The position numbers and the translations under genes were made by a program. Positions 51,489 to 60,135 of a stretch of DNA of 64,000 bases are shown here, one piece after another. The stretch's first letter is position 1; every line of letters begins with the position of its first letter. Under the pieces are notes generated by a model that saw only the letters and a program-made list of their open reading frames with translations, ran no database searches and was not told the origin of the DNA. This stretch comes from Candidatus Wallbacteria bacterium. Its GTDB lineage: Bacteria > Muiribacteriota > JAQTZZ01. The stretch covers positions 62,001-126,000 of the forward strand of contig JAQTZZ010000008.1 of assembly GCA_028687545.1 (NCBI GenBank), read 5' to 3'.

Positions 51489-54032
51489 ATGCAAAGCAAT
51501 AAATCTCTCCTGCTTTTTTTTGTGTTCCTGCTGCTTGTATTTGGCTGCGGGCGGAGTGTGTTCAAAAGTGCGGAAATAAAACAGGAAAAATCCCTGATCT
51601 TCGCCGGAGAACTGAAACCGCTCGTCTCGCACAGCCTCTGCAGTCCCAGCGAATCGATCCTTGTAGACATCAGGGACGAAGGCAGTTTTATCAAGACCGG
51701 TGAGATTATCGCCCGGTTTTCCACGGAAGAAATCAAAAATGAGCTGGACGGAGTCACTACAGAAATCGAGACCTTGAATCTGAATCGTCAGATAGAGCTT
51801 CTGGATAAGGAAATCGAGCGGATTCAGCTGTTAAATGAAATCAAATTCGCATCCTATGAAGTCGCTGTCGTGGAAGAGGAACTGAAAAACCTGAAACCTG
51901 AAGAGAAAACCCTGATCCCCATGCGCAGGGAAATAGCTCAGTCTGAAAAAAAGTTTGCAGATCTGTCTATTCAACTGAAAGATACGCTGGGTTTTGCGGA
52001 AAAAGGCTATATTTCCAGCGAGGAAGTATCCCAGAAAAGTAAAGAAGTGCAGGTGGCTAAGATCGAGCTTGAAAAATTAAGGCAGGATTTCGCGCTTAAA
52101 AATGATCAGCCGGAACTTACCAATAAATCGAAAGCCGCTGAGCTCTCCGCTCAAAAACAGCAGCTCGAGCAGTGTAAAGTAGAGCTGCAGTCCTTTGACA
52201 AAAATCAGGAGATCGACAGGATAAATTATGAGATCACACTTTCCCTGAAGCAGAAAAGTCTTCTGCGCCTTGAGAAGCTTTTGCAGGAATCCAGCATCAC
52301 TTCGCCTTCATCCGGATTCCTGGTGCTGGAAAAAACCTGGATCGGTGGTGAATCACGGAAAGTCATGAAAGGCACTACGCTCTGGGAAGGACTAATCTAT
52401 GCCAAAGTGCAGGGCGCCTCAAAGTACAGGGTGGAATTCCAGATTCCGCAATTTTACAGCAGGGAGTTCAAAGTCGGGAGTCAGGTTGAATTTCATCTGC
52501 TGCCTTATCCGGATAAATTGCTGACCGCTGAAATCAGCTATCTGAGCCCTGTGGCATCCTATGACAGGAACGACAGGAAAGGAGTCCGGAAAATCAAGGG
52601 TCATGCTGTTTTCGAAGCTTCCGGAATTGACCTGCTGCCTGGAATGACGGTTTACGGGAACATCAGCGGAAGCGCGATTGCCCGATCCGACCGCTCAGGA
52701 ACGATTACCAAGTTCAAAAAAATAACGGTTGCTAAAAAGAAGTTCGTGAAAAAGCTGGAGGGCATGGCAGAGTTTTATTCGCTGAAAAGCGTCTTCCTGT
52801 CCAATGTTTCAAGGGGAAAGGCAGATACACTCGCCCAGGATGGCAGTGAAGTGAAAACAGATGAAGTGATGGCTGTGTTTTCCAATGAGGATCTGGATAA
52901 AAGGTTGAAAGACAGGGAAGATGCCCTTTCCCAGAAAAGTTCAGAAGTAGAGCTGCTTGCAGACGAAGAGGATAAACTACGGCAGTCGGTGGATATTTCC
53001 CTGGACAACCTGAAAAAAAAGCTTGAAATTGCGGAGACTGAATACGAGCTGGCATGCTCAGCCAACCCGACCAGTCTGAAAAAACTGGCCCTGAAAAAGG
53101 AAAAACTCTCTGCTTTGAATCAGCTGCTCATGGAAAAAGAGAAAAGCAACCGGGAACTCTTTGATAAGGGTTTCATCTCCAGGAACGAACTTCAGGATTC
53201 CGAGGACGCTCTGCAGCAAAACGAAACGGAATTGATTCTCCTGAAAATTGAAGAAGATAAGGAGCTTGAAGGCTCTCCTAAACTGGAACGGCTTCAAAAG
53301 GAACTCGCCTATCAAAAAGCCAGCTGCGAGTATGAAAAAGCCCTGAAGAATCAGAAAAACAGCCTGGAATCGTTTGCTCTTAAAAAAAAGCGCACTATGC
53401 TCGAATTCGAGAACGCCAAATTCAACTATGATTCCCAGGTCCGGACCATCGACAAAATGACTTTCAAAGCCCCGATTTCCGGCTATGCCTTGCGCCTCAA
53501 ACGCTGGACCAACAATGGTTCCGCCAAGATCAAGGAAGGCGACGAACTCTGGCCCTATGAATCATTCATGGCAATCACTGACGTGAATAATCTGGCCTTG
53601 AAAGGTTACCTGGAGGAACGCTACCTGAACCTGGTAAAAATCGGGCAGCCGGTGCTGTTCTATTTCTCGAAAAACCCGGATGAGAAATTCAGCGGCAAAG
53701 TATTGAAGATCGACCCTTATATCCAGAAAGGAAGCCCTTTAGGTAATTCAAATACCAATTCGTTTCAGATCCAGATTTCAGTGGACCAGACATCTCCGAA
53801 ATTTCAGCCTGAAGCACAGGTGGATTTCCAGATAATTGCCGTAGAAATTCCTGATGCTGTAGCGATTCCCAGCGAGGCGGTTTTCAAGGATGAGAAAGGT
53901 TACTATGTTCTGACCTCCCGGAAAAATAAAAAAAGAGTTGAGATCGCAGACAGGAATGAGGAAGAGTTCCTGATCGGCAAAGGAATAGGAGCTGGTGAAG
54001 CAATCCAGCTCCCGGAGAGCGAAACCGAATGA
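51489..54032 (+). CDS. Double-length HlyD-type periplasmic adaptor lipoprotein
   Basis: An 847-residue lipoprotein (lipobox FGCG near residue 20). It contains two consecutive membrane-fusion-protein cores. Residues 30-400 have ILVDIRDEGSFIKTGEIIARFSTEEI, a long coiled coil and ASSITSPSSGFLVLEKTWIGG. Residues 420-840 repeat the plan: VFLSNVSRGKADTLAQDGSEVKTDEVMAVFSNEDLDKRL, a coiled coil, then MTFKAPISGYALRLKRWTNNG and VAIPSEAVFKDEKGYYVLT. Normal adaptors have one core of about 400 residues. It overlaps the permease gene by four bases. It should bridge the permease to the TolC-like protein, possibly as a pseudo-dimer. Confidence 0.85.
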   Translation: MQSNKSLLLFFVFLLLVFGCGRSVFKSAEIKQEKSLIFAGELKPLVSHSLCSPSESILVDIRDEGSFIKTGEIIARFSTEEIKNELDGVTTEIETLNLNRQIELLDKEIERIQLLNEIKFASYEVAVVEEELKNLKPEEKTLIPMRREIAQSEKKFADLSIQLKDTLGFAEKGYISSEEVSQKSKEVQVAKIELEKLRQDFALKNDQPELTNKSKAAELSAQKQQLEQCKVELQSFDKNQEIDRINYEITLSLKQKSLLRLEKLLQESSITSPSSGFLVLEKTWIGGESRKVMKGTTLWEGLIYAKVQGASKYRVEFQIPQFYSREFKVGSQVEFHLLPYPDKLLTAEISYLSPVASYDRNDRKGVRKIKGHAVFEASGIDLLPGMTVYGNISGSAIARSDRSGTITKFKKITVAKKKFVKKLEGMAEFYSLKSVFLSNVSRGKADTLAQDGSEVKTDEVMAVFSNEDLDKRLKDREDALSQKSSEVELLADEEDKLRQSVDISLDNLKKKLEIAETEYELACSANPTSLKKLALKKEKLSALNQLLMEKEKSNRELFDKGFISRNELQDSEDALQQNETELILLKIEEDKELEGSPKLERLQKELAYQKASCEYEKALKNQKNSLESFALKKKRTMLEFENAKFNYDSQVRTIDKMTFKAPISGYALRLKRWTNNGSAKIKEGDELWPYESFMAITDVNNLALKGYLEERYLNLVKIGQPVLFYFSKNPDEKFSGKVLKIDPYIQKGSPLGNSNTNSFQIQISVDQTSPKFQPEAQVDFQIIAVEIPDAVAIPSEAVFKDEKGYYVLTSRKNKKRVEIADRNEEEFLIGKGIGAGEAIQLPESETE

Positions 54033-55273
54033 GAGAAAGACTTTACGAAGCTTTCAGAAATCTTCTTTCCTACAGACTGCGAGCGCTGCTCACGATGCTC
54101 GGCATAATTTTCGGTCTGGTGGCTTTCATCACGATGCTGGCCATCGGTTCGGGAGCCAAGGAAGAGATCCTGAATCAAATCTCCACCCTCGGGCTGAAAA
54201 ACATCATGGTCAAGGCCAAAAAAGAAATTCCGGAACAGGACCTCCTGAAAGCGAAGAGCGTCAGTTCATTCGGATTGTGCCATGAGGATCTGGATTTTCT
54301 GACAGCATCATACCCGTTCATCGAGTCCTATTCCGGCTACCTTGAAGTGGAAAAAAGCCTCACCCTGAATGGCAGGAAGGTTACAGACGAGTTCAAGCTC
54401 AAAGCAGTGGATCAGAATTTCTTCAAGCTGATCAGCAAGAATTTCTGTGAAGGGTCGGACTTCTCGGAATTCAGTGAATTCACCAGGGGAGTCATTTTAC
54501 CCGAAAAATTGAAAAGGAAATATTATGGGAACCTGCCCTGCAAAGGTGAATATGTCTGGATTGAGGACGAGATCTTCCAGATCACCGGAGTCACTGCAGA
54601 AAACCCAGCCCAGAAGAAAGTCAAGGATGAGAGCACTGAACTGATGGGTTCGGAAAATGAAGTTTATTTCCCGCTCGAACTGGTGAACCACATGTTCCCG
54701 TTTTACGGAGAAAGCCCGCCTTATCACCGTTTGAGCGGAGCTGTGATCAGGCTCACCTCTTCCGACAATCTGGCAGCACGCAAAGACCTTGTCTCCAAGA
54801 CCCTCAAAAGAAGACATGGCGGGATTCTGGACGTGGAAACGACCGCACCGCTGGAACTATTAAAAAAGTCCCAGAAAACGCAGGAAATCTTCAATCTGGT
54901 AATGCTTCTGATCGCGTCCCTTTCCCTCCTGATCGGAGGCATCGGAATCATGAACATCATGCTCGCCAATGTGATGGAGCGGACAAAGGAAATCGGAATT
55001 CACAGAGCCGTGGGGGCAACCAGGCGGGACATTGTGCTGAATTTTCTGTTCGAATCGCTGGTCCTGTCGTCCACCGGCGGAGTGATCGGGATCGTGCTGG
55101 GAATCATCACAAGCAGACTGGTGATGCTCTATACAGGCTGGAAAGTGATTATCAGCTTCAGCGGGATCTTCAGTGGAGTACTGGTTTCAGTGTGTGTCGG
55201 GGTTTTTTTCGGCATCTATCCTGCATACAGGGCTTCCAGAGTGGAACCGATAGAAGCATTGAGATATGAGTAA
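54029..55273 (+). CDS. MacB-type ABC transporter permease (FtsX domain)
   Basis: A 414-residue permease of the MacB/FtsX type. It has an N-terminal membrane helix (LLTMLGIIFGLVAFITMLAIGSGAKEEILNQI), a 200-residue periplasmic domain, then three C-terminal helices. The first is VMLLIASLSLLIGGIGIMNIMLANVMERTKEIGIHRAVGATRRDIVLNFLFE, the characteristic FtsX motif. It lacks its own nucleotide-binding domain, whereas MacB has one at the N-terminus, and no ABC ATPase gene is in the operon. An ATPase elsewhere must be recruited. The start overlaps the adaptor stop (ATGA). Confidence 0.93.
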   Translation: MRERLYEAFRNLLSYRLRALLTMLGIIFGLVAFITMLAIGSGAKEEILNQISTLGLKNIMVKAKKEIPEQDLLKAKSVSSFGLCHEDLDFLTASYPFIESYSGYLEVEKSLTLNGRKVTDEFKLKAVDQNFFKLISKNFCEGSDFSEFSEFTRGVILPEKLKRKYYGNLPCKGEYVWIEDEIFQITGVTAENPAQKKVKDESTELMGSENEVYFPLELVNHMFPFYGESPPYHRLSGAVIRLTSSDNLAARKDLVSKTLKRRHGGILDVETTAPLELLKKSQKTQEIFNLVMLLIASLSLLIGGIGIMNIMLANVMERTKEIGIHRAVGATRRDIVLNFLFESLVLSSTGGVIGIVLGIITSRLVMLYTGWKVIISFSGIFSGVLVSVCVGVFFGIYPAYRASRVEPIEALRYE

Positions 55274-55283
55274 CGGAGGAAAT

Positions 55284-56552
55284 ATGGATAGAATCCATTT
55301 CATAAGTCTGTTCCTGCCGGCAATGCTGGCACTCGTTCCGGCTTACTGCGAAACTCCCGCAAAAATCTCCTCTATTCTGGATTACGCACTTTCCCACAGC
55401 CCGGAATACAGGCAGCAAGAGATCGGGCACAGAGTCAGCCAGTTTCAGATTGATCTGTCTTACTATGCATACAAACCGCGACTCACAATTTCGGGTGACG
55501 ACTCCCTAAACCGCAGCCTGTCCATTGCAGAGACGCTCACAGACGGCCTGAGCCTCAGCTACGAAAAGAGCGAACAGCTGAACACTATAAACTCGAAAAG
55601 CAACACTCTGACCCTTTCTTCCGACATCCTGTCCAGCCTGACGGATTATAAGAAACGGATCCTGGACCTGCAGCGGGAGGAAGAAATGATTTCGTTCACC
55701 AAGTCGAGAGAATCTTTCAAGCTCAAGGTCATCAACTCCGCATTCGGTCTGGTGCAGGAGAAAAAAAATCTGGCAGTTCAGATGGAATCGCAGGACCAAT
55801 GGAAAAACAACTATGAATATTACAAAGCCAAGTTCGAGCTGGGATCCATCAACAAAATCTCCCTCCTGAATGCTGAGGTCAATTACCTCGACCAGGAGAA
55901 CAGCGTCGATCAAAGTAAAAAATCATTGGACGATGCTATTGACCAGTTTAAAATCCTGATCGGCTATCCCCTTTCCGACACACTGGAGATAAACCAGGAG
56001 CTGACCGCAGAAGCGTATGACTGGGTAAACATTCCCATGAATCCATCCTTTGACGTAAGGCTTTCCGACCTCTCTCTTGATCAGAAAAAGCTTCAGTTGA
56101 AATCCGCCCGAAACGACCTGCCCGGGGATTTATCCATGACCTCGACTTTCCAGAGCGGAAATTCCAGGACTTTTTCCGGCAGTCTCTCGTATTCATTCTA
56201 TCTTGGTGAGCAGAAAAACGCGGTCTCATATAAGGATGCAGATCTTTCTGTGGAACGGGAAGAACTTTCAAATCAGGAGAAAAAACAGAATTCAGAATCT
56301 GAGAGGAGGGAAATCGTACGGCGCTATGAGACTCTCAAACGCTCGCTGGAAGTTTCGAAGAAAAGGCTGGAGAGTGCCAGCGAGAACCAGGAATATGCCC
56401 GCATCGCCATTCAGAAAGGTCTGATTTCTTCCCTGGATCTGCAGGACGCACAGCAGAAGCTCACCAGCGCTCAGGTGGAACTCCTGAACGCAATCATCAG
56501 CTATAACAAGCTGAAATACGAGATCATCAATACATTCGGAGGCATCATCTGA
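55284..56552 (+). CDS. TolC-like outer-membrane efflux protein
   Basis: A 422-residue protein with signal peptide MDRIHFISLFLPAMLALVPAYC, then OEP-type helices. Internal features are LDYALSHSPEYRQQEIGHRVSQFQIDLSYYAYKPRLTISG, the coiled-coil segment NYEYYKAKFELGSINKISLLNAEVNYLDQENSVDQSKKSLDDA, and its repeat near the C-terminus (YARIAIQKGLISSLDLQDAQQKLTSAQVELLNAIISYNKLKYEI). The 55284 ATG follows GGAGG by four bases and replaces the 55266 ORF start. Bases 55289-55310, in the signal-peptide codons, match the end of element A at 21 of 22 positions. Confidence 0.9.
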   Translation: MDRIHFISLFLPAMLALVPAYCETPAKISSILDYALSHSPEYRQQEIGHRVSQFQIDLSYYAYKPRLTISGDDSLNRSLSIAETLTDGLSLSYEKSEQLNTINSKSNTLTLSSDILSSLTDYKKRILDLQREEEMISFTKSRESFKLKVINSAFGLVQEKKNLAVQMESQDQWKNNYEYYKAKFELGSINKISLLNAEVNYLDQENSVDQSKKSLDDAIDQFKILIGYPLSDTLEINQELTAEAYDWVNIPMNPSFDVRLSDLSLDQKKLQLKSARNDLPGDLSMTSTFQSGNSRTFSGSLSYSFYLGEQKNAVSYKDADLSVEREELSNQEKKQNSESERREIVRRYETLKRSLEVSKKRLESASENQEYARIAIQKGLISSLDLQDAQQKLTSAQVELLNAIISYNKLKYEIINTFGGII

Positions 56553-57892
56553 GACTGTTCCTGTTCTTTTTATTATCGCCGTTGATAGTTTTTGCAGCTG
56601 AGACCATTACGCTGGAACGCAAAGCCCTGCTTCCGATTTTTCTGAACCTGGAAGGGGATCTGATCGCCAGCAGGGAACTTGAAATTCAGGTGCCTCCACA
56701 AATCTGGGCCAAGATAGATACAATGGTCGAGGAAGGCAAAGAGGTTAAAACAGATGAAATTGTGGTGACCTTGAATGCGGCAGACATGATGCAGCGGCTG
56801 GACGGGATGAGTGTCGAGGTAGTGAATTTCCAGCTCGATACAGAAAAAACAAGAGCAGACAAAGATGTGGAACTCTGCAAAAGTAAGGGGATGCTGGAGG
56901 CCGGCCAATACGGACTCGAGGTGCAGCAGCTGAGTTTCGATCTCACCAGGGCCGGTGCCGATACCAGGGAGATTAGGAAAAATGAGCTGGATGTGAGTTC
57001 GCTCGACCTGCAGATCAGGTACACCAAAGACAAAAACAGCCTTGAGAACATTCTAAGAGAAAGGGGATTCTTTTCAGTTCTTGAATACAAGAACGACCTC
57101 ATCACTCTGGACGGTCTGGAAATCGATCAGGAAATCCAGCAGATCGACCTGAAACTGCTGCGCTCAACTCCGTCTAAATTCGGCCTTTTCAAAGCCAGAT
57201 GCCAGCTTGAAGAACAGGAGTCGAACCTGGAGCAATTGAAAAGAGAACAATCCTTCAAGGAAAAACAGAAGACTGTCGAGGAAAATTCCCAGAATGTTCA
57301 ACTGGACAGGCTGTCCAGGCGCAGGGACCAGATGGCGGAGAGGCTGCAAAAGTGCCAGCTGAAAGCGCCCTGTTCCGGCATATTTCTGCACCCGGAAACA
57401 GGATGGAACGGAGATCTGGTTCCCGGAGCCCAGGTCTGGTCTTCTGAAAGCGTGGGATCGGTGATTGATCCGGCAGACCTTTTGATCCGCTGCCAGGTTC
57501 TGGAGCGGGACATCGAGAAAGTGGCTCTGGATCAGACCGCAGAAATAAACATAAACAAGCAGCATTTTTCCGGGAAAATCATCTATATCAGCAAACTGGC
57601 CATGCCGCTGATTCCAGGAATTAAAGCCTATGAGCTCAAGATCATGCCGGATAGCAGAATCAATGCCCTGCCCAATCAGAAAGTAGATCTCAGAATTTCG
57701 GTGAAAACCCTCTCAAATGTATTTGAAATCCCGGTGGATCTCACCTGCAGGCAGGAAGAAAACGAGGGGCTGAAGCTGGATGGCGGAAAATTCTCCAGAC
57801 TGATCAAGGAAAAAATCGTTTTCAGGGATTTTGACTATATTTATTATCAGGACGGATCTCTGCCGAAAAAGCTTTCAATCATAGCCGATTAA
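56549..57892 (+). CDS. HlyD-type adaptor protein, probable CTG start
   Basis: A 447-residue adaptor. Read from CTG at 56549 (GGAGG six bases upstream; the codon overlaps the TolC TGA) it opens RLFLFFLLSPLIVFA, a good signal peptide. The next start in frame, a TTG at 56582, would cut that off. The core has the MFP pattern: LEIQVPPQIWAKIDTMVEEGKEVKTDEIVVTLNAADM, a long coiled coil, CQLKAPCSGIFLHPETGWNGDLVPGAQVW and LKIMPDSRINALPNQKVDLRISVKTLSNVFEIPVDL. It is the second adaptor of the operon and may act as a partner or alternative to the double-length adaptor. Confidence 0.82.
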   Translation: MRLFLFFLLSPLIVFAAETITLERKALLPIFLNLEGDLIASRELEIQVPPQIWAKIDTMVEEGKEVKTDEIVVTLNAADMMQRLDGMSVEVVNFQLDTEKTRADKDVELCKSKGMLEAGQYGLEVQQLSFDLTRAGADTREIRKNELDVSSLDLQIRYTKDKNSLENILRERGFFSVLEYKNDLITLDGLEIDQEIQQIDLKLLRSTPSKFGLFKARCQLEEQESNLEQLKREQSFKEKQKTVEENSQNVQLDRLSRRRDQMAERLQKCQLKAPCSGIFLHPETGWNGDLVPGAQVWSSESVGSVIDPADLLIRCQVLERDIEKVALDQTAEININKQHFSGKIIYISKLAMPLIPGIKAYELKIMPDSRINALPNQKVDLRISVKTLSNVFEIPVDLTCRQEENEGLKLDGGKFSRLIKEKIVFRDFDYIYYQDGSLPKKLSIIAD

Positions 57893-57956
57893 GCGACAAT
57901 CTGCAAATCAATTGCATATTTTCCTCTCCTGGATTATACTTGAATTGCAGGTATTT

Positions 57957-58298
57957 ATGAAAATCAGCAAAGAATCTATTTCAGGTGTCACGATTCTGAA
58001 GATTGCAGGGGAATTCGACTTTCACAGTGAAATTGAATTCAACACCATCATCTCAGGCCTGACTTTTGAAGAACTGAAAAAAGTGATGCTGAGTATGGCT
58101 GAAATAGACTGGATTGACAGTTCAGCCCTCAATTCCATCATAGATCTTTACTGGAAAGTCAAGAAAATCAATGGAAGTCTCCTGCTTGCCGGCGTCAACC
58201 CCAGAATCGCTAAACTTCTGGCGATCACCAAGATCTGCACTCTGCTGGAAACTATCCCCACTGAAGAAGACGCCCTGAAAAAACTGCAAAACATGTAA
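57957..58298 (+). CDS. STAS-domain protein (anti-anti-sigma-like)
   Basis: A 113-residue STAS protein: LKIAGEFDFHSEIEFNTIISGLTFEELKKVMLSMAEIDWIDSSALNSIIDLYWKVKKINGSLLLAGVNP. The DSSAL motif holds the Ser normally phosphorylated in SpoIIAA-type proteins. The start at 57957 fits the domain; an upstream frame start at 57912 adds a hydrophobic stretch with no ribosome-binding site. No serine-kinase or sigma partner is adjacent, so whether it acts on a sigma factor is unknown. Confidence 0.88.
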   Translation: MKISKESISGVTILKIAGEFDFHSEIEFNTIISGLTFEELKKVMLSMAEIDWIDSSALNSIIDLYWKVKKINGSLLLAGVNPRIAKLLAITKICTLLETIPTEEDALKKLQNM

Positions 58299-58397
58299 TT
58301 TGCGATGGCGATGTTTCAGATAATCGCTCTTTCACTGAATGAAGTTTGTAAGTTAGTATAGTTTACTCGATTCAGGATTCAATACTCAGGGAACAAC

Positions 58398-59897
58398 ATG
58401 GAACTACTGGAACTTACTAAAACCCTGATCAGGGACGGCATTTCCTGTCCCAAGTATCTCTATCTTTACAAGCACTGCCATAATTACTGGCACACTGTTC
58501 CTTCCAGGGCGCAGAGGCTGCAGGAAGGACTGGAGGCTAAAACTTTCGCCAGAAAAATGTTCAAAGGCGGTGTGGAAGTTCCTCTCGATGTACCAATGGA
58601 CGTAAGACTCCGCCTCACCACTGCCCTTGTCAATCGCGGAGCCACTGTTTTCGGCGGTGCTTTCGAGTCCGACGGGATTACTGTGGTCACCGATATATTG
58701 AAGCGGCAAAGAGGCAAAACCGAATTATATGAAGTAAAGTCAGCCGGCGAAATCAAAGGTTCTTATTACAATGATCTTGCGATCCAGCTCCATGTCATGT
58801 CCGGCTGCGGAATCAGGATCGATTCCGCATATCTCGTGCACATGAACAAAGAGTATGTCAGGCACGGAAATCTGGATTGCCGTGAACTTTTCACTCTAGT
58901 CAATCTGACCGGAGAGGCCAGACGGAAAACCCGCTATATCAGCAACAGGATACGGGAATTAAGACTCATATTGCAGGGGGGCATGCCTGAGATCGGGATC
59001 GGAGAGCACTGCGGCGAACTGGATGAATGCGAATTTTACAGATATTGCTGGGCTGATGTCCCGGAGGATTCGGTTTTCACCCTCAGGGACAAGGGCGCCA
59101 ACAAATATGAACTGTATCGGAGCGGAATCCGGAAACTTTCACAGATTCCGGTTGAACTGCTCGGCGACAGGCAGAAAATGCAGGTCAGCCTGCATGCTTC
59201 CAGAGGCGAATACATCCAGGTGGAAAACCTGCGAAAATTTATCCGCTCGCTCTGGTATCCGCTGTATTTTCTGGATTTCGAAACCATGAGCGGCCCGATC
59301 CCGCTGTTTGACGGGACCAGCCCCCATCAGCGGATTCCATTCCAGTATTCACTTCACGGGATTGTCAGGGAAGGAGCAGAGCCTTCCCATCATGAATATC
59401 TGGCTGAACCGGATCAGGATCCCAGAGCCGGACTGCTGGAATCACTGCTTTCCGCGCTTCCGGACGGAGCCTGCGTGCTTTCCTACAACAAGTCCAGCGA
59501 AATTCAGGTGCTGAAAGGGCTGGGCTTTGATTTCCCAAAGCACAAAAAAAGGGTTGCACGGATCAACGCCAGTATGCGGGACCTGATGGATCCCTTCAAA
59601 AACCGCGACTATTATCACTGGAAAATGATGGGCGGACTCTCGCTGAAATCGATTCTGCCGGCACTGGTGGATGATCTGAGCTACTCAGGCCTGAAAATCG
59701 CGGACGGCATGGCTGCGGCAGACGCCTATCAGCGGATGCGCAGGGCAGGACCTGAGGAACTTTCGCAGATCAGGCGCGACCTTCTGGATTACTGCAAGAT
59801 CGACTCCCTGGCTCTCCTCAGGATCTGGGAAAAGCTGAAAAAAATAGCGGATAGCGGGACGAATAGACCTATTGACATGAAAAATGATGTCGGTTAA
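58398..59897 (+). CDS. DUF2779 / Cas4-type PD-(D/E)XK nuclease-like protein
   Basis: A 499-residue protein. The N-terminal half is a Cas4/RecB-like nuclease domain with a Cys at residue 17 (ISCPKYLYLYKHC) and a cluster HCGELDECEFYRYCW near residues 205-220, which together should hold a [4Fe-4S] cluster; VVTDILKRQRGKTELYEVKSA supplies nuclease-fold acidic and Lys residues. The C-terminal half is DUF2779: YFLDFETMSGPIPLFDGTSPHQRIPFQYSLHG, an exonuclease-like start with DFE residues, and later LLDYCKIDSLALLRIWEKL with a conserved Asp. It probably acts on DNA. It is not next to any CRISPR feature. It is followed by tRNA-Val 12 bases later. Confidence 0.85.
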   Translation: MELLELTKTLIRDGISCPKYLYLYKHCHNYWHTVPSRAQRLQEGLEAKTFARKMFKGGVEVPLDVPMDVRLRLTTALVNRGATVFGGAFESDGITVVTDILKRQRGKTELYEVKSAGEIKGSYYNDLAIQLHVMSGCGIRIDSAYLVHMNKEYVRHGNLDCRELFTLVNLTGEARRKTRYISNRIRELRLILQGGMPEIGIGEHCGELDECEFYRYCWADVPEDSVFTLRDKGANKYELYRSGIRKLSQIPVELLGDRQKMQVSLHASRGEYIQVENLRKFIRSLWYPLYFLDFETMSGPIPLFDGTSPHQRIPFQYSLHGIVREGAEPSHHEYLAEPDQDPRAGLLESLLSALPDGACVLSYNKSSEIQVLKGLGFDFPKHKKRVARINASMRDLMDPFKNRDYYHWKMMGGLSLKSILPALVDDLSYSGLKIADGMAAADAYQRMRRAGPEELSQIRRDLLDYCKIDSLALLRIWEKLKKIADSGTNRPIDMKNDVG

Positions 59898-59909
59898 GAT
59901 ATGGAACAT

Positions 59910-59984
59910 GGGCGCTTAGTTCAGTGGGAGAACGCTTGCTTGACAGGCAAGAGGTCACAGGTTCAAGTCCTGTAGCGCCCACCA
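59910..59984 (+). tRNA. tRNA-Val (GAC anticodon)
   Basis: A complete cloverleaf: acceptor GGGCGCT pairs with AGCGCCC; D-arm with GTTCAGTGGGAGAAC; anticodon arm TTGCTTGACAGGCAA with the GAC anticodon; T-loop GGTTCAAGTCC; discriminator A; encoded CCA (59982-59984). It is a single tRNA with no repeat of its 3' end found in the window that would suggest an attachment site. Confidence 0.96.
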
Positions 59985-60012
59985 ACTCTTGAAAAATCTC
60001 TTTCACTTCGTT

Positions 60013-60071
60013 GCGCTCAATCTCAGTCCTGCGCCGTACCTTAAGTACGTCTTAGTCCTTCGATTTCGCGC
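60013..60071. repeat. Quasi-palindromic sequence after tRNA-Val
   Basis: Bases from GCGCTCAATC to CGATTTCGCGC form an imperfect palindrome around GTACCTTAAGTAC, with frequent mismatches. Its length and location resemble intergenic repeats seen in many genomes. It is single-copy in the window and has no ORF. Confidence 0.4.
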
Positions 60072-60135
60072 GCCTCGCATCTTAGTGGTTAAAATGAGTT
60101 TAGCTTCTTAGATGTTTCAGGTTTCAATCATGCTG

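Noticed and set aside
59910-60135. tRNA-Val 3' end as an integration site
   Set aside because: No copy of the tRNA 3' end is found elsewhere in the window and no integrase is nearby.
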